NCBI GenBank assembly: GCA_949126835.1
Contig: OX421496.1
Span: 21,593,844 to 21,657,843 of the forward strand
From: Anisus vortex
Lineage: Eukaryota; Mollusca; Gastropoda; Planorbidae
Direction of reading: 5' to 3'
Length of the DNA: 64,000 nucleotides
Shown: positions 34,236 through 46,235 of the stretch, piece by piece
Numbering within the stretch: position 1 is the first letter of the stretch
How the letters are laid out: each line of letters begins with the position of its first letter
Program-made: the position numbers and the translations under genes
The notes under the pieces: generated by a model
The model's input: the letters and a program-made list of their open reading frames with translations, nothing else
Databases searched by the model: none
Told to the model about the DNA's origin: nothing

Positions 34236-34700
34236 GAATTAAAATACTATCTATGTATATTTTTATTTATAAATTAAAATACTATCTATGTATATTTATA
34301 TTTATAAATTAAAATACTATCTATGTATATTTATATTTATAAATTAAAATACTATCTATGTATATTTATATTTATAAATTAAAGTACTATCTATGTATAT
34401 TTATATTTATAAATTAAAATACTATCTATGTATATTTATAAATTAAAATACTATCTATGTATATTTATATTTATAAATTAAAATATTATCTATGTATATT
34501 TATATTTATAAATTAAAATACTATCTATGTATATTTATATTTATAAATTAAAATACTATCTATGTATATTTATATTTATAAATTAAAATACTATCTATGT
34601 ATATTTATATATATCTCTGTATAAATTAAAATACTATCTATGTATATTTATATTTATAAATTAAAATACTATCTATGTATATTTATATATATCTCTGTAT
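34236..34700 (+). repeat. 35-bp tandem repeat upstream of gene C
   Basis: About 13 copies of a 35-bp AT-rich unit (ATTAAAATACTATCTATGTA plus TATTTATATTTATAA). The first duplicate has a single diverged unit near 19933-19975, so this is a copy-2-specific expansion 250-750 bp upstream of the TATA box. Confidence 0.92.
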
Positions 34701-34794
34701 AAAATAAAAAGTTTCACGTCGGCAAGGTTTAGTTCAAATATTCGTATTGCGTTTGTTTAAAGTAGTAGGTTTAAAATCATACGAGAACAACACT

Positions 34795-34935
34795 TTGTGT
34801 TTCACATGATGTTTTTCCTGAAGCCATGTTGGCGTGGGCACAGTACATTATCTTTGTCTATGTGATTTACTATACTACTATATATTATATATGCTCAAGT
34901 ATTTTGCATGTTATGCTTGTAAGGGAAAAGGGTTA
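34795..34935 (-). mobile_element. Remnant of Jockey/CR1-type element
   Basis: TTTCACATGATG...CTGAAGCCATGTTGGCGTGGGC is the minus-strand coding for the HQHGF..N.SCET region of the RT. It corresponds to the distal end of the 20.1-21.5-kb copy; the rest is deleted here. Confidence 0.75.
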
Positions 34936-35974
34936 ATGGGAAATGCAGGGCACCCAGTATGGAGGCAGAGACAGGATGAGACATGGGAGCACAGGAGTGA
35001 CTCTGGGTGAATAAGGCTGAGAATGTGAGGATTGGTGGGAGTTTGCATGTCGTCTGGTGTCATTTATCTAGGTATGGAGCATCTACATTAAAAAAAAACA
35101 TAAACAAAGCCACAGATCGCTACTTTATGTTCAGAATGAAAACCTTTTATCTCTACATCAAAAACATAGACTAATCAGATCCGTAAAAATGTACTTCAAA
35201 TAAGCTTACAGGATCGAAGCCACCAATCTCTACGAAAAGTACAGAATCAAGGCCACTAAAATCTACATAATATAGAACATAAACCAAGCCATTTATCTCT
35301 GCACCTACGGTATAATAGACCCATTAATCTCTACTTTAAGTACAGTACTTTAAGTACTTTAAGTACAGAATTGAAGCTATTACTCTCTACACCAGGAACA
35401 TAATCAAAGTCATTAGTCTCCATATCATGAACCAATACATCTAAAGCCTGTGTAAATGGGCATGTTTTGCTTTATTTTTTATCACAAACTAAGCCAAATC
35501 TGTACAATACAAAGTATCTGCTATTGACGTGTAAATAGTATTTGCTTTGCGACATTTCCTTTACAAATTTAGATTGTTCCTTGTAAAAGCAAATTTAAAT
35601 CAGCCCGAACAGACCAGCCAGAAAGTGAAGTAGTGCATGTCCCGAGATTTACGTCAAGGGACAATCCTTCGGCAAGGACAAAAACTTGTGATCAAACATT
35701 CATATTTGACTTCACTTTTTCATGACATAGACTTTGGAGATCTAGGTAACAAGGAGAATAGCTAGTTGTCACTTCACTCGCTTCCTTGTGCGAGCCTAAC
35801 TCTCGCACAATTTGCGGACGAAAGGGGGATAATCACATGTAAATGTGCATAATAAGTTTTGTCATGCATAAAATAGTCCTTGCTTGGAGAATAGAAAAAA
35901 AAAGTTTTTTTTTTTTTTAGTTCTGTGTCTTTGTTAGTATTTTAAAGTTTTTTTTATGTTATTCTAATTTTAGG

Positions 35975-37667
35975 CAGTAGCGTAGCCAGGGGGGGGGGGG
36001 AGCAGGGGGAGCGGCCGCTCCCCCTACGACCATTTTCGAAAAAATGTAGCAAGCCATGTAGCACAATTTATACTGTTTCTAATATTATTTTTTTTCAACA
36101 ATTTAATTTGTTACAATATGATTAATGAACCTTGTTAGATCTAGTTAAGTTTAGTTTAATTTAATTTGATACGTAGTTTAGGTCAAACTCTAGCTGGGGT
36201 CGGCAACCTTTTGCTATTGGTGTGCCATGCTAGGATTTCTAAATCATTCAGCGTGCCAACAGCCTAAAAGTCAACCTGCTCTATTATACTTGTTTTCTTA
36301 TAAGCCAAGTAAGTAATTCAAATCCGTATTTAGATAAAGGCCAAAAGCAAAGGAACTCTCTAGAGAAAATCGTTAAAGCGTTTTATATTTCATTTAAAAA
36401 ATAATGTGTTTGTGATTATCATCCTTTTTATCAGCATGTATACCAAATACAAAATTATATTACCAAACTTTCACATTTATGGTAACTATTTTATAAAGGT
36501 TATCATTTAGTTGTCAAGTTGTATGAAAAAATCAATTTGAAAGTCTTGAAACTCCGCTTTGAGTGCTTCGATGTGCTTCTGAAAAAGCCCAACAATCTAT
36601 CTTAATATATGCCTTTGTAATGGGAAGTACATAAAGTTAAATGTTGTGAAATTGATTTCACTCAATATAAATATTACTGAAAAATATAGTTGTTGTTTTT
36701 TTTCATCAATAATAAATCACCTCTTGGAGGTCTCTCGAAAGCCATTGAAAATTGCTCTGCGTGCCAAGTTAGGCACGCGTGCCTTAGGTTGCCGACCCCT
36801 TTTCTAGTAGATACCAGGTCATAAGCAGGAACTTAGAGTGGACAGGAACCGTGCCTAACTTTTACGGTGATGTATCAGTGAAGCGTAGACACAGCAGAGT
36901 TAGTTCTCAGAGCCCCAAAAGAGTACGCTCGCTCGCATTCTCAAAAAAAGGTGGGGTTTAAGTCTTGTGTATTCACCGATAAGTAATAATGTGACTTAAA
37001 GCGCGCTGGCTGGTTTTCCTTCTCGTCCCTATACGTGTAGTGATCGAAAACATGGTTACATGAACTTCGCCAAAAAAAAAAAAGATACCCACAGAATTTA
37101 AAAGAAAGAAGAGAAATAACTTGTTTTAAAGAAATTCCGTTTGCTAAGGATATAACCATCGGGCGTGGTGTTTTAATAGCTGAGAGGTAAAAATTAAAAA
37201 AGAATAGAGCGTTCCTATAAAGTATCATATTTTGTAATTGACACATTGATACAGTAAATAAAAATGTTGAATCTCTCTTTTTTTTATCTCTTTAAAAATG
37301 TCTATATTGTCGATTTATCTCGTCTTTCAAAATTAAAACGAAGAAGAATTAAGTCCTATAGAAGCATTCGCATTGACTCTATAAATATTTTTCAACACTA
37401 GATACTCATCCCGAAAAAGAGCAAGTAGATGCAATCAATTTTGCAGAAATTCTCATCACTAATAGTTGCTAGTAAGTGAATGGTTAAAAAAAATACTGCA
37501 CTATTATACAGTGTGTGTATCCTGAGGCACAGGATTTTCTCATAACACTTGATGCGTACGAATTCTTAGTTCTTCTATTAATCTTGAAAATTTTCTAAAA
37601 GTGGGGCCTTTTTCCTAAAAGTTAGCCCCCCCCCCCCCCCCAGCGTCAAAACCTGGCTACGCCACTG
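35975..37667. mobile_element. hAT-like element with G/C-run subtermini
   Basis: Ends CAGTAGCGTAGCCAGG and CCTGGCTACGCCACTG are inverted repeats flanked by the 8-bp duplication ATTTTAGG (35967-35974, 37668-37675). A run of about 13 G follows the left end and about 16 C precede the right end. It contains another repeat (36194-36800). No transposase found. A diverged relative is at 63345-63745. Confidence 0.87.
36194..36800. mobile_element. hAT-like repeat nested in the 36-kb element
   Basis: Termini GGGGTCGGCAACCTTTTG and ...CTTAGGTTGCCGACCCC are inverted repeats, with GTGCCATGC / GCGTGCC subterminal motifs. Family of the fragments at 5.6 and 24.4 kb. Target duplication not clear. Confidence 0.65.
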
Positions 37668-37689
37668 ATTTTAGGCAGGCGCGTTCGAT

Positions 37690-38765
37690 TGGCGATTCGT
37701 CTGGTGAATGTTCTAGTCTGGTGAATGTTCTAGTATGGCGCATGCTCTAGTCTGGTGAATGTTCATAAACCCTAGATGATCACGTGGTTTGCTCTCAAGC
37801 ATGTGGGTTTTCCAACAAAGTGAAACTAACTCCACCTGCACACGACGCAGACAACGGTGCTTCTGGCGGTCCGTTAACGATTACGAAGTGGACTGCTAAG
37901 GAGTGCTGAAGTCTGGGGGTACAAGAGAGAAATCTCACCCTCGGTCAATTGTAGGCTCAAGTCTGGTGAATGTTCTAGTCTGGTGCACGTTCTCGTCTGA
38001 TGAATGTTCTAGTCTGGTGCATGTTGTATTATTGTGCATGTTCTAGTCTGGTGCATGTTGTATTATGGTGCATGTTCTAGTCTGGTGCATGTTGTTTTCC
38101 GGTGCATGTTCTAGTCTGGTGTATGTTCTAGTCTGGAGTATGTTCTAGTCTGGTGAATGTTCTAGTCTGGTGAATGTTCTTGTCTGGTAAATGTTCTAGT
38201 CTGGTGCATGTTCTCGTCTGGTGAATGTTCTAGTCTAGTGCATGTTCTAGTCTGGTGAATGTTCTAGTCTGGTGCATGTTCTAGCCTGCTGCATGTTCTC
38301 GTCTGGTGAATGTTCTAGTCTAGTGCATGTTCTAGTCTAGTGCATGTTCTAGTCTGGTGAATGTTCTAGTCTGGTGCATGTTCTAGCCTGCTGCATGTTT
38401 TAGACTAGTGCATGCTTTAGTGTGGTGAATGTTCTAGTGTGGTGCATGTTCTAGTCTCATGCCTGTTCTTGTCTGGTGAATTTTGTAGTCTGGTGAATTT
38501 TCTAGTAAGGCGAATGTTCTTTTTTAATACATGTTATATTCTGGTGCGTGTTCTAGTCAGATGCATGTTCTAGTCTGGTGCATGTTCTATTCTGGTGCAT
38601 GTAATAGTCTAGTGCATGTTTTAGTCCGGCGCATGTTCTAGTCTGGTGCATGTTCTCGTCTGGTGAATTTTCTAGTCTGCTGAATTTTCTAGTATGGCAA
38701 ATAAACTTTTTTGGTGCATGTTCTATTCTGTAGTATGTTCTATTCTGGTACATGATCTAGTCTGA
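37690..38765 (+). repeat. 17-bp minisatellite (TTCTAGTCTGGTGCATG), first block
   Basis: Dozens of imperfect copies of a 17-bp unit, with GTGCATG and GTGAATG variants. Interrupted at about 37766-37965 by 200 bp of unrelated, GC-richer sequence. A more homogeneous block of the same unit lies at 40525-40852. Confidence 0.93.
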
Positions 38766-40158
38766 TTTATAAACAAAATATAATGTTATTTTAGATTGTA
38801 AATTCATTAGTAAAAAAAAGATATTTGATATTCTTTTATTGCTACATCAACATTTTATAATTTCTGGAAACTGGTTGTACTAACCAATGAGTATTAAAAT
38901 ATGTTCAACAAAATTACAACAAAGCGAAAATTTAAAGACACTTTAAAAAAAAATATTGATTCACTAAAATACAAATTTACATACATTATAGTTTCGTTTC
39001 AGAAACGTCCACTTCAGCATTTTTAAAAAAAATTTATAATGAAAATATTTTTTTTTGTCATGATTTTAAAGATATTGTGCGAAACTTTGACATGAGGTCA
39101 CATGTGTGAGTATATTTAGACTAGTGTATGTGTTGTAACAATAGCTGGATTATTGCATTTGTTCTAACTATATGGCTGGCCGTTGCAAATATTAGGGTAA
39201 TAGCAAAAAAAAAATAATTAATACGATATCCACTAAAATTGCTTCAATTATCAAATAGGAACTAGACCTAAACATTGGCTGTAGGCCTACTGTATCTTTT
39301 CCAACCACTAGTAATAAATTAAAGAAAAAATATAATTAAAAAAGAATAAAAGCAGACGATGTATTTAAATTCAAGAATATGCCCCTCTCCCTCCCCTTTT
39401 CTTTCCCCGTCTTGCCTTGAAAAGCTAATCAGGTTTAGTTTAGTACCTGACATGGAGGTATGACCTAGATGGACAGCAGAAGGTTATTCTCAAATTAATG
39501 ACCTACATAAATGACTATATATAGTGTTGTTTTTTTTACAACCCCACAGTAAATGTAGTATACCTAAGAAAGTATGTAAAAGAAGCACGTATCAATGTCA
39601 CGTAATGTCAGGAAATATATTTATATAGCACTAACTTGACCTGCTATTTACGTTCTTTGTGTAACATTTACTTGGAGGTCGGAAAACAAAGAGCCCATAT
39701 TTTAATTTGGTCCTGTCGATGTTGATAAAATACTTAATAAATCTATTATAATAGATTTAAGTAGACCTATCTGTTTTTTTTTTGTTGTTATTCAATTAGT
39801 CTATAAAATCTTTATCGTGTAATTAGTTTATTTTTTTACTCACTGAATGGAAAAATGTATAATATTAGGGTTTTCGACAATTACAAATTGTGAGGTTGTG
39901 GGAGGGGGGAGGTGTATTGTTGTCGCCAATCAACTCACATATTAATAAGTTTTGACGTGCTTAAAACAAGAAAGTTAGATAATTCCCTGCCGATCGCACT
40001 TTTTCTAAAAATGTCCATTTTCCTGCAAGAGATTCTAAACAGATCTATTTCTTTATAGGCCAATATTAGAACCTACCCTCAAAATATGTTGGATGTCGCT
40101 AATATAACATGGATAGAATAAAACATAATTCAAATATATATATATATATATATATATA
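38766..40158. other. AT-rich spacer between two blocks of the same minisatellite
   Basis: No gene or recognised element; poly-T/poly-A runs and a (TA)n stretch at about 40132-40158. Confidence 0.5.
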
Positions 40159-40383
40159 CAGTGCTTTTTTTTGTAAAAAAATTAGGTGCCGGTACTCAGT
40201 CACCAGTGATGGATTGCCTAAATTTTAAAGCAGTTTCGCATTTTATATTATAATTCTTATTGCGCGCAATTTTAAAATAATTCAATTTTAACAAATTAAT
40301 AATATAATAAATTAATAATAAACGTTAAAATACAAGAAAAGTAATAATTGTTTCCCCACATTGAAAAAGTTGCCGGTACGCCG
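40159..40383 (+). mobile_element. MITE-like fragment in a (TA)n tract
   Basis: CAGTGCTTTTTTTTGTAAAA followed by AGGTGCCGGTACTC, and ending in GTTGCCGGTACGCCG between TATATA tracts. The CAGTGCTTTTTT start is a hAT-MITE type; the right terminus looks truncated. Confidence 0.5.
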
Positions 40384-40524
40384 TATATATATATATGTTA
40401 AGTTGACATTGCAGAAAGCACACATTGGAGCCGTTGCTCGTTTTAAGAGAAACGAATGTGTTAGTTTTGTATGTCCTGTATGTAGTCTGCAGAGAATAAC
40501 TGCGCCCTTTCGAACAAGTTGGCC

Positions 40525-40852
40525 TGTATTCTGGTGAATGTTCTAGTCTGGTGCATGTTGTATTCTGGTGAATGTTCTAGTCTGGTGCATGTTGTATTCC
40601 GGTGCATGTTCTAGTCTGGTGCATGTTCTAGTCTGGTGCATGTTGTATTCTGGTGAATGTTCTAGTCTGGTGCATGTTGTATTCCGGTGCATGTTCTAGT
40701 CTGGTGCATGTTCTAGTCTGGTGCATGTTCTAGTCTGGTGCATGTTCTAGTCTGGTGCATGTTCTAGTCTGGTGCATGTTCTAGTCTGGTGCATGTTCTA
40801 GTCTGGTGCATGTTCTAGTCTGGTGCATGTTCTAGTCTGGTGCATGTACTAG
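40525..40852 (+). repeat. 17-bp minisatellite (TTCTAGTCTGGTGCATG), second block
   Basis: About 19 copies; the last ten are virtually identical, directly followed by a (TA)n microsatellite. Confidence 0.95.
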
Positions 40853-40853
40853 A

Positions 40854-40922
<69 letters not shown>
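40853..40922 (+). repeat. (TA)n microsatellite
   Basis: About 33 uninterrupted TA units. Confidence 0.97.
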
Positions 40923-40925
<3 letters not shown>

Positions 40926-41362
40926 CCCCTTTTTAAATTTGATTTATCCAGCTTGTGATTTTCATTTAAAAATAAAACAAACAAAAAAGTTTGTTATAGA
41001 GTTTAAATTAAAAAATAACTATTATTACTAGGGCCTATAGGTCTAATAAATTTTAAAAAAAAAAAAAGCATGTCAGAAATCGTAGGATGTGAAAAAAAAT
41101 TAAATACAGGTAGGTGATACTTTTATACTTCTTAGGCTATGTCTCAGATATAAAATTTAAAAAAAACATAAAATATGTCAAACTTTGCTATTAATAAAAT
41201 TAAAACAACAACAACAATTTATTTCTTGTCCACTAATAAATACACGTACGTTTTTAATACCGCAAGTAATACTTCAACTACATAGGCTACATCAAGGCGT
41301 CAATAACAACAAAAAGAATGACGCAGTGTAAGTGTAAGACAAGGGAGAGATTTTAAAAAGCG

Positions 41363-41710
41363 TCATTGATCTTTAATGCGTCTGGCGTATCTCAAATACT
41401 TAGGCCTATAGAACACAGAGACAGGCCCGGAAAGAGAGAAGTTGATTGAACAGGTAGTAGAAAGCCAGTAACCACCAGATCCCAAAATGCTAACAATGAG
41501 ATCCGTTCCAATGGGGTTTACTCTACGGCTTATAGCGTGAGGAATTGAATTTTTCTGGTGAATTGTATCCGTCCTATCTATGTCAGTGGAGATTGGATCA
41601 AAATAATCCAGATTGAGGACCAATGACAAAAAGCCTTTGAAGGAAAACAAAAATTGAATCCAGTTGAAAATAGTTTGTCCTTGACATGAAAATCTGCCAT
41701 ATCTGAACAT
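41363..41710 (-). other. Unrecognised 115-codon open frame
   Basis: Open minus-strand frame (MFRYGRFSCQGQ... to ...KYLRYARRIKDQ) in otherwise stop-rich AT sequence. It has no recognised motif and no splice or promoter context I can support. Could be a decayed exon, a transposon fragment or chance. The rest of 40923-42795 shows nothing else. Confidence 0.2.
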
Positions 41711-42803
41711 TTTCCTGTCCTACTTCCCTCTTGTTAAAAAGAAGAAAGAACAATTTAAACACCCTACTTTCACTTTACTTTGATTTGAAGGTCGAAAATT
41801 TAAAGAAGAAAATAAATCAAAGCAAAGACATTATTCTATTAGAGTAAAGGTGGGCAGTGGTCAGGTCAATGAGAGCTGCATTCCGTGCTTTTCATGCTAT
41901 AGAGATAGACCTAACTTTTACATACATAGATTGCTAAATACAAACAATTCAAATTATATTTTACTTCATTATTAGGCTTAATACCCTATTATACACGTTA
42001 TAAGTATTACGTAAAGTAATAACTCATTAAAAAAATATAGGCTCATCAATATCATTTTAACGTGTATCGCCAAAATAGTTAGAAAAAATATAGCTTTGCA
42101 ACTAGACATGTAGGTCTATGTTTAATTTAATTTACTTTTATTTACAAAAACAGAATCGAATTTTCAGATTTTCAGTAGGTCTACATTGAAAGTGTTTTGG
42201 CCTAGTCTAGATTCGAGTTTGGGTCAATACGACCTGTCCTAAAACTAGCATCTGAGTCCGATGAGTCAAGTACAGGTTCTTCTATAAAAAAAAAAAAAAT
42301 TACTGAAAAATCTGGCGTGTCCTCATTATCAGAAGTAGTGCCAAAGGAAGTATTAGTCAGAAGTGTTTTAGTTATAACATGTTTATTTAAAAAACAACAA
42401 CAAATTAATTAAAATCCTCGACAATTGCCTGTACCTAAGCCTTGCTAATGAACTTAAAAAGACAAAATTGTAATAAAAACAAAACTATCTAGACTCTATA
42501 TTCAATTTTTTTACGCGTACTAAAACAACGCCACACAAAGCGTTGAACAAAAAATCGGAGCCATGCATGCCCACATCTGTATTGGAGTAGAATCTATAAG
42601 ACGGATATCTAGACAGGTAGATAGATAGATCCTTTTAGATAGAATAATAGACAGATGGATATAGACCCACAGACAGACGAACGGGGCGATATGTACATAA
42701 ACACATAAGAATGGTCATTTCTTATAGCGCTTCTACTCATGCTATTAATTTTAACATGCTCAGTGCGCTCTCGGCGTGAATTGCAGTGGCAGATGTATTA
42801 GCC

Positions 42804-43111
42804 CAGGGGTCTCCAAACTTTTCATCCCGAGGGCCGCATTAACTATCAAACAGTAGTTCGGGGACCGACCACACAGTCGAGGTCCAAATAAAAAGGACTC
42901 AAAACATTGATGTTGTTTTTAATTATTTATTTAATATTATTTTATTCAGTTATTATTTAATTACACGTTCATACACTACACATGAATGCCCGTATTAGTA
43001 GGAATTGTGAGATTGTTTCCTGGATGCCAAAATAGTAGACATTTCTGTTAAATAAAAAGGTCTCCACAGGCAGGATTAGAGGGCCTCGCGATTAGTAGTT
43101 TGGAGACCCTG
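42804..43111. mobile_element. hAT-type MITE, 308 bp
   Basis: Ends CAGGGGTCTCCAAACTTTT and ...TAGTTTGGAGACCCTG are inverted repeats; 8-bp target duplication TATTAGCC at 42796-42803 and 43112-43119. Subterminal GAGGGCCGC / GAGGGCCTCG. Non-coding. Confidence 0.9.
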
Positions 43112-43139
43112 TATTAGCCAAAGAGAAAGGTCTTTAAGT

Positions 43140-43702
43140 TCTTTTAAAAAAAAATTCTTGTCTCAGACTCTCTCAGTGTCTGAGGTAAACTGTTTCATAA
43201 AGAATGCGCAACAGATTCAAATGAGTGCACTCCCAGGTACTTCTTTTTTTGTCCAGCCAAACTGCGAGTTTTAATGAGTGACTGTGATGAATCTGCAGCT
43301 GATTCTGGGGCAAACCCTACAGGCAACTGTTGCTACAGTATTGGTCGTCTTTCTATTGAGTTGAGGTCGCAGTTGACCCAGAGCGCGTAGATGAGACGAA
43401 CAAACCTTAACCACAGCACTGACATGTGGAACCATTTTTAGTTTATTATCAATAAAAAGGCCAAGGTCTCTAACTGTGTTGGACAACGTGATCTCGGAAG
43501 CCCCAGCTTTGATCGAAGTAATAGTGATTTTCCGAAGACTGACATCAGAACCACAGATAATTGCCTCTGTTTTGTCATAATATATTTTAAGTCTGTTTGC
43601 AGCCATCCATGCCTTAACTGTTTGACAGCACTCCTCCACATCACCAACAAATAAGTTTGGTACGGTAAAGGAAAGGGAAAATGCACAGGAGACGGGAATC
43701 AA
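43140..43702 (-). pseudogene. CR1/L2-like RT C-terminal fragment
   Basis: Minus-strand: VKAWMAANRLKIYYDKTEAI, LSNTVRDLGLFIDNKLKMVP, CSSHLRALGQLRPQL in one frame, then after a frame change SLAGQKKKYLGVHSFES...NSLPQTLRESE. Same protein region as the plus-strand fragment at 28.95 kb but a different, more decayed lineage. Confidence 0.82.
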
Positions 43703-44862
43703 CCCTCCAAGTACTTTTACTTTTCCATGCAGAACTAGGTTCCCACCCTTTGTCTGGACAAAAATTTCTGTTTCTCATCTATTTTCAAGCTATAAGAGCC
43801 AAATTCCTGGTTACCAAAACATATTAAAATAAACTATATTATTAGCCTACTAATGTAATTCTATTTTCATAAAAGGTAACACAATATAAACTGACAATAC
43901 AGATTAAATAATGCAATAAAATCAAAATACATTTAGACAGAAAATAAACTTTAATCACAAAATTAAAAATTTTGTATAAAAATTATACATTTTGTAAAAT
44001 TTATTTTCTCCTCAACGACACTAGTCAATAATTATCCCAACGCTTTTTTTTGGTTAAATTTGGTGGGTTTTGCAATAGTTGTGCTATATCTGCTGTTTTA
44101 TCTTCACTGGCAATGAGTCTGGGCTAGACACAGACCTATAACACATGAGTTTATAGTTTATATTTATAGATAGGCAAAAAAGTCTGCGTACTTAATGACA
44201 TTAAAAAAATCATTATTCTTTTATTGTTTTTGTCCCTTAGCTTTTAAGTCAAGATTATCTTGCTAAATATAACTAGAAGGGCTTTAATAGAGGATACCAT
44301 TAGTATCTCATTCATTAAAAGTAGATACATTTTTTTAAATTTTCTAAGCTTAATTGTTTAAATTTTAAATAATCTTAGTAACTAAGAAGGACAACTGGGG
44401 CTGACGTTTAGGATTATAAATAAGTATGAGTTACCTCATTTGCCTTATTTTATTTTATTAACATTTCGGCTTTTTATAAAGCTTTCGCGTCCACTATTAA
44501 TATACATTTTTAATTAGTAAAATACTTTATCTATATAACGGAAGAGTATGACAGCAAACACATCAACATCTGCTTTTTTCTTGTATTATATGCAGAATCA
44601 GTGACTTCAACATTATAAAATTCAAAGGCAAAGAAAGTGTGTGTCGCGATACATAAAAACTGTTATAACTGTATGTCATATGCCCAAACAAACTAGACTG
44701 GTAAAAATATGTTTATTAAATGTTGAAAACACGATAAAACTAGATCTATATTAAAAAAAAAATTGAAATGCACAACAACCACAAGTCGGCATAGTTGTTG
44801 CTTTTTTTAAGCAAAATTCGGACATTCACGTTAACTATTACTACTGCTACGACGACGACGAC

Positions 44863-46227
44863 CAGAGCCGGATTTGGACTTGATAAGGCCCTAAGCTATT
44901 TGAGATATGGGGCCCTTTATAAGTCCAAATATTATATGTCAGTGCCAAATATATTTTCGAATACCTAGAGGGTTAAACTGAAATACAATCAAGAATCTCT
45001 ATAGATAGTGAAATAATACATCTTTAATTTAAAATCATTTTGTTCATAACAAACTTAAAATGCAAACTCTGTTAAAAAGAAACAAACGTTCTTTTAACAG
45101 GCACAATTTAAAAACGCTTATTATCTTATTTCTTGAAACATTTTATAAGAATTAGGGATCTGTATTAAACTAAAATATGTTCTCTCTTGCCTCTGCCAGA
45201 GAAAAGTCACTGATGACATCATCAAATTATAAACTGCGTAGTTTGTCACTTTCTTTGCACATGAGACTGAGGGAACATAATTTATCTTGAGTTATTGTTG
45301 TTCTAAATTCCTTTTTTATCCTCTTCAGCTGAGAAAAAGATCTATCTTCATGGCAATTAGCAACCATCATTTTAAGAAACAATCTCAAAATTGCTTCTAC
45401 TTTGGGGAATGCTAATTGGACACGATCGTTAAATGTTACCCTATACAGATCCTGATGTGTCAGACTATCATGTTCCACTGAACCATAGGCTTGTCTATGT
45501 CTAACATATTGCTGAAAATGCTGGACTTCTCCTACGAGATTCAATCCACATCTTCACGAATCTCTTCTTCCGTAGTTTCTAAGTTTGCTAAGAATGAAAA
45601 CTATTTTGCAGCATCATTGTATACTGAGGCCATCTGTGTCAGACTTGACTCTAATGCATCCGTCATAGGTATAAATGTTTTTATTCTGAACTTGTCTCAT
45701 GACTCAAGGTTCTCTAAAGCATCATCTTCATCATCACTGATAGGCCTTCTTCTATATTTTCTTTTCTTGTAATCAACATCAGGCACTTTTTCCTTTGCTT
45801 TTTCTTCAAAATGATCGAACATATATCTGGAACATTTTATGAAATCCGAGAGTGAAGCATAAAACTTCCTAAATACATCTAGACTCTAGACTAATTTGTG
45901 GGTCTAGCAGTGATTGACTAGTCTTGTGAAATTGATCCAATAACTCCACAAATATAACATTACCATAAATTCAAACTCTTCCATTTTAGAAAATATAAAA
46001 TACTATAACAATTGTTTTTTAAATACAAATTTTAATTTTATTTTATACATTAAAAAAAATTGGGTGAATATTAAGGGACGTTCCGAGCATGTGGCATTGG
46101 GACAAATAATGCTGCAGTATATTTAAATATATGACAATTGATCACTCGGACAATTTTTTGGGGGGCCCCCAAGAAAGTGCGGGCCCTAAGCTATAGCTTG
46201 TTTAGCTTATAGGTAAATCCGGCACTG
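44863..46227 (-). mobile_element. hAT transposon (ZMYM1-like transposase remnant)
   Basis: Ends CAGAGCCGGATTTGG and ...GGTAAATCCGGCACTG are inverted repeats, flanked by the 8-bp duplication ACGACGAC (44855-44862, 46228-46235). Contains a minus-strand transposase C-terminal remnant. A partial relative of the left end is at 11433. Confidence 0.92.
45227..45830 (-). pseudogene. hAT transposase C-terminus, broken
   Basis: Distal part is open (45227-45544): FPKVEAILRLFLKMMVANCH, RSFSQLKRIKKEFRTTITQD, KLCSLSLM, the hAT dimerisation region in the ZMYM1/TTF-type group. The proximal part in other frames reads KKRKYRRRPISDDEDDA, DALESSLTQMASVYNDAAKY and EEEIREDVD with stops between. N-terminal half absent. 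Confidence 0.85.
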
Positions 46228-46235
46228 ACGACGAC

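Larger units (their letters stand above)
27775..35720 (+). repeat. Segmental duplication, copy 2 (contains gene C)
   Basis: Counterpart of 13785-22955 in the same orientation. It lacks the hAT/I-type nest and the RTE fragment of copy 1, and has its own MITE (28348-28779), CR1-like fragment (28922-29745), 430-bp insert (32812-33240) and 35-bp array (34236-34700). Confidence 0.82.

Noticed and set aside
37690..40852. CRISPR-like repeat arrays
   Set aside because: The repeats are contiguous with no unique spacers and the context is eukaryotic; they are minisatellites.
40840..41031. Frame with repeated Tyr-Ile
   Set aside because: Translation of a (TA)n microsatellite; the same holds at 61029-61229.
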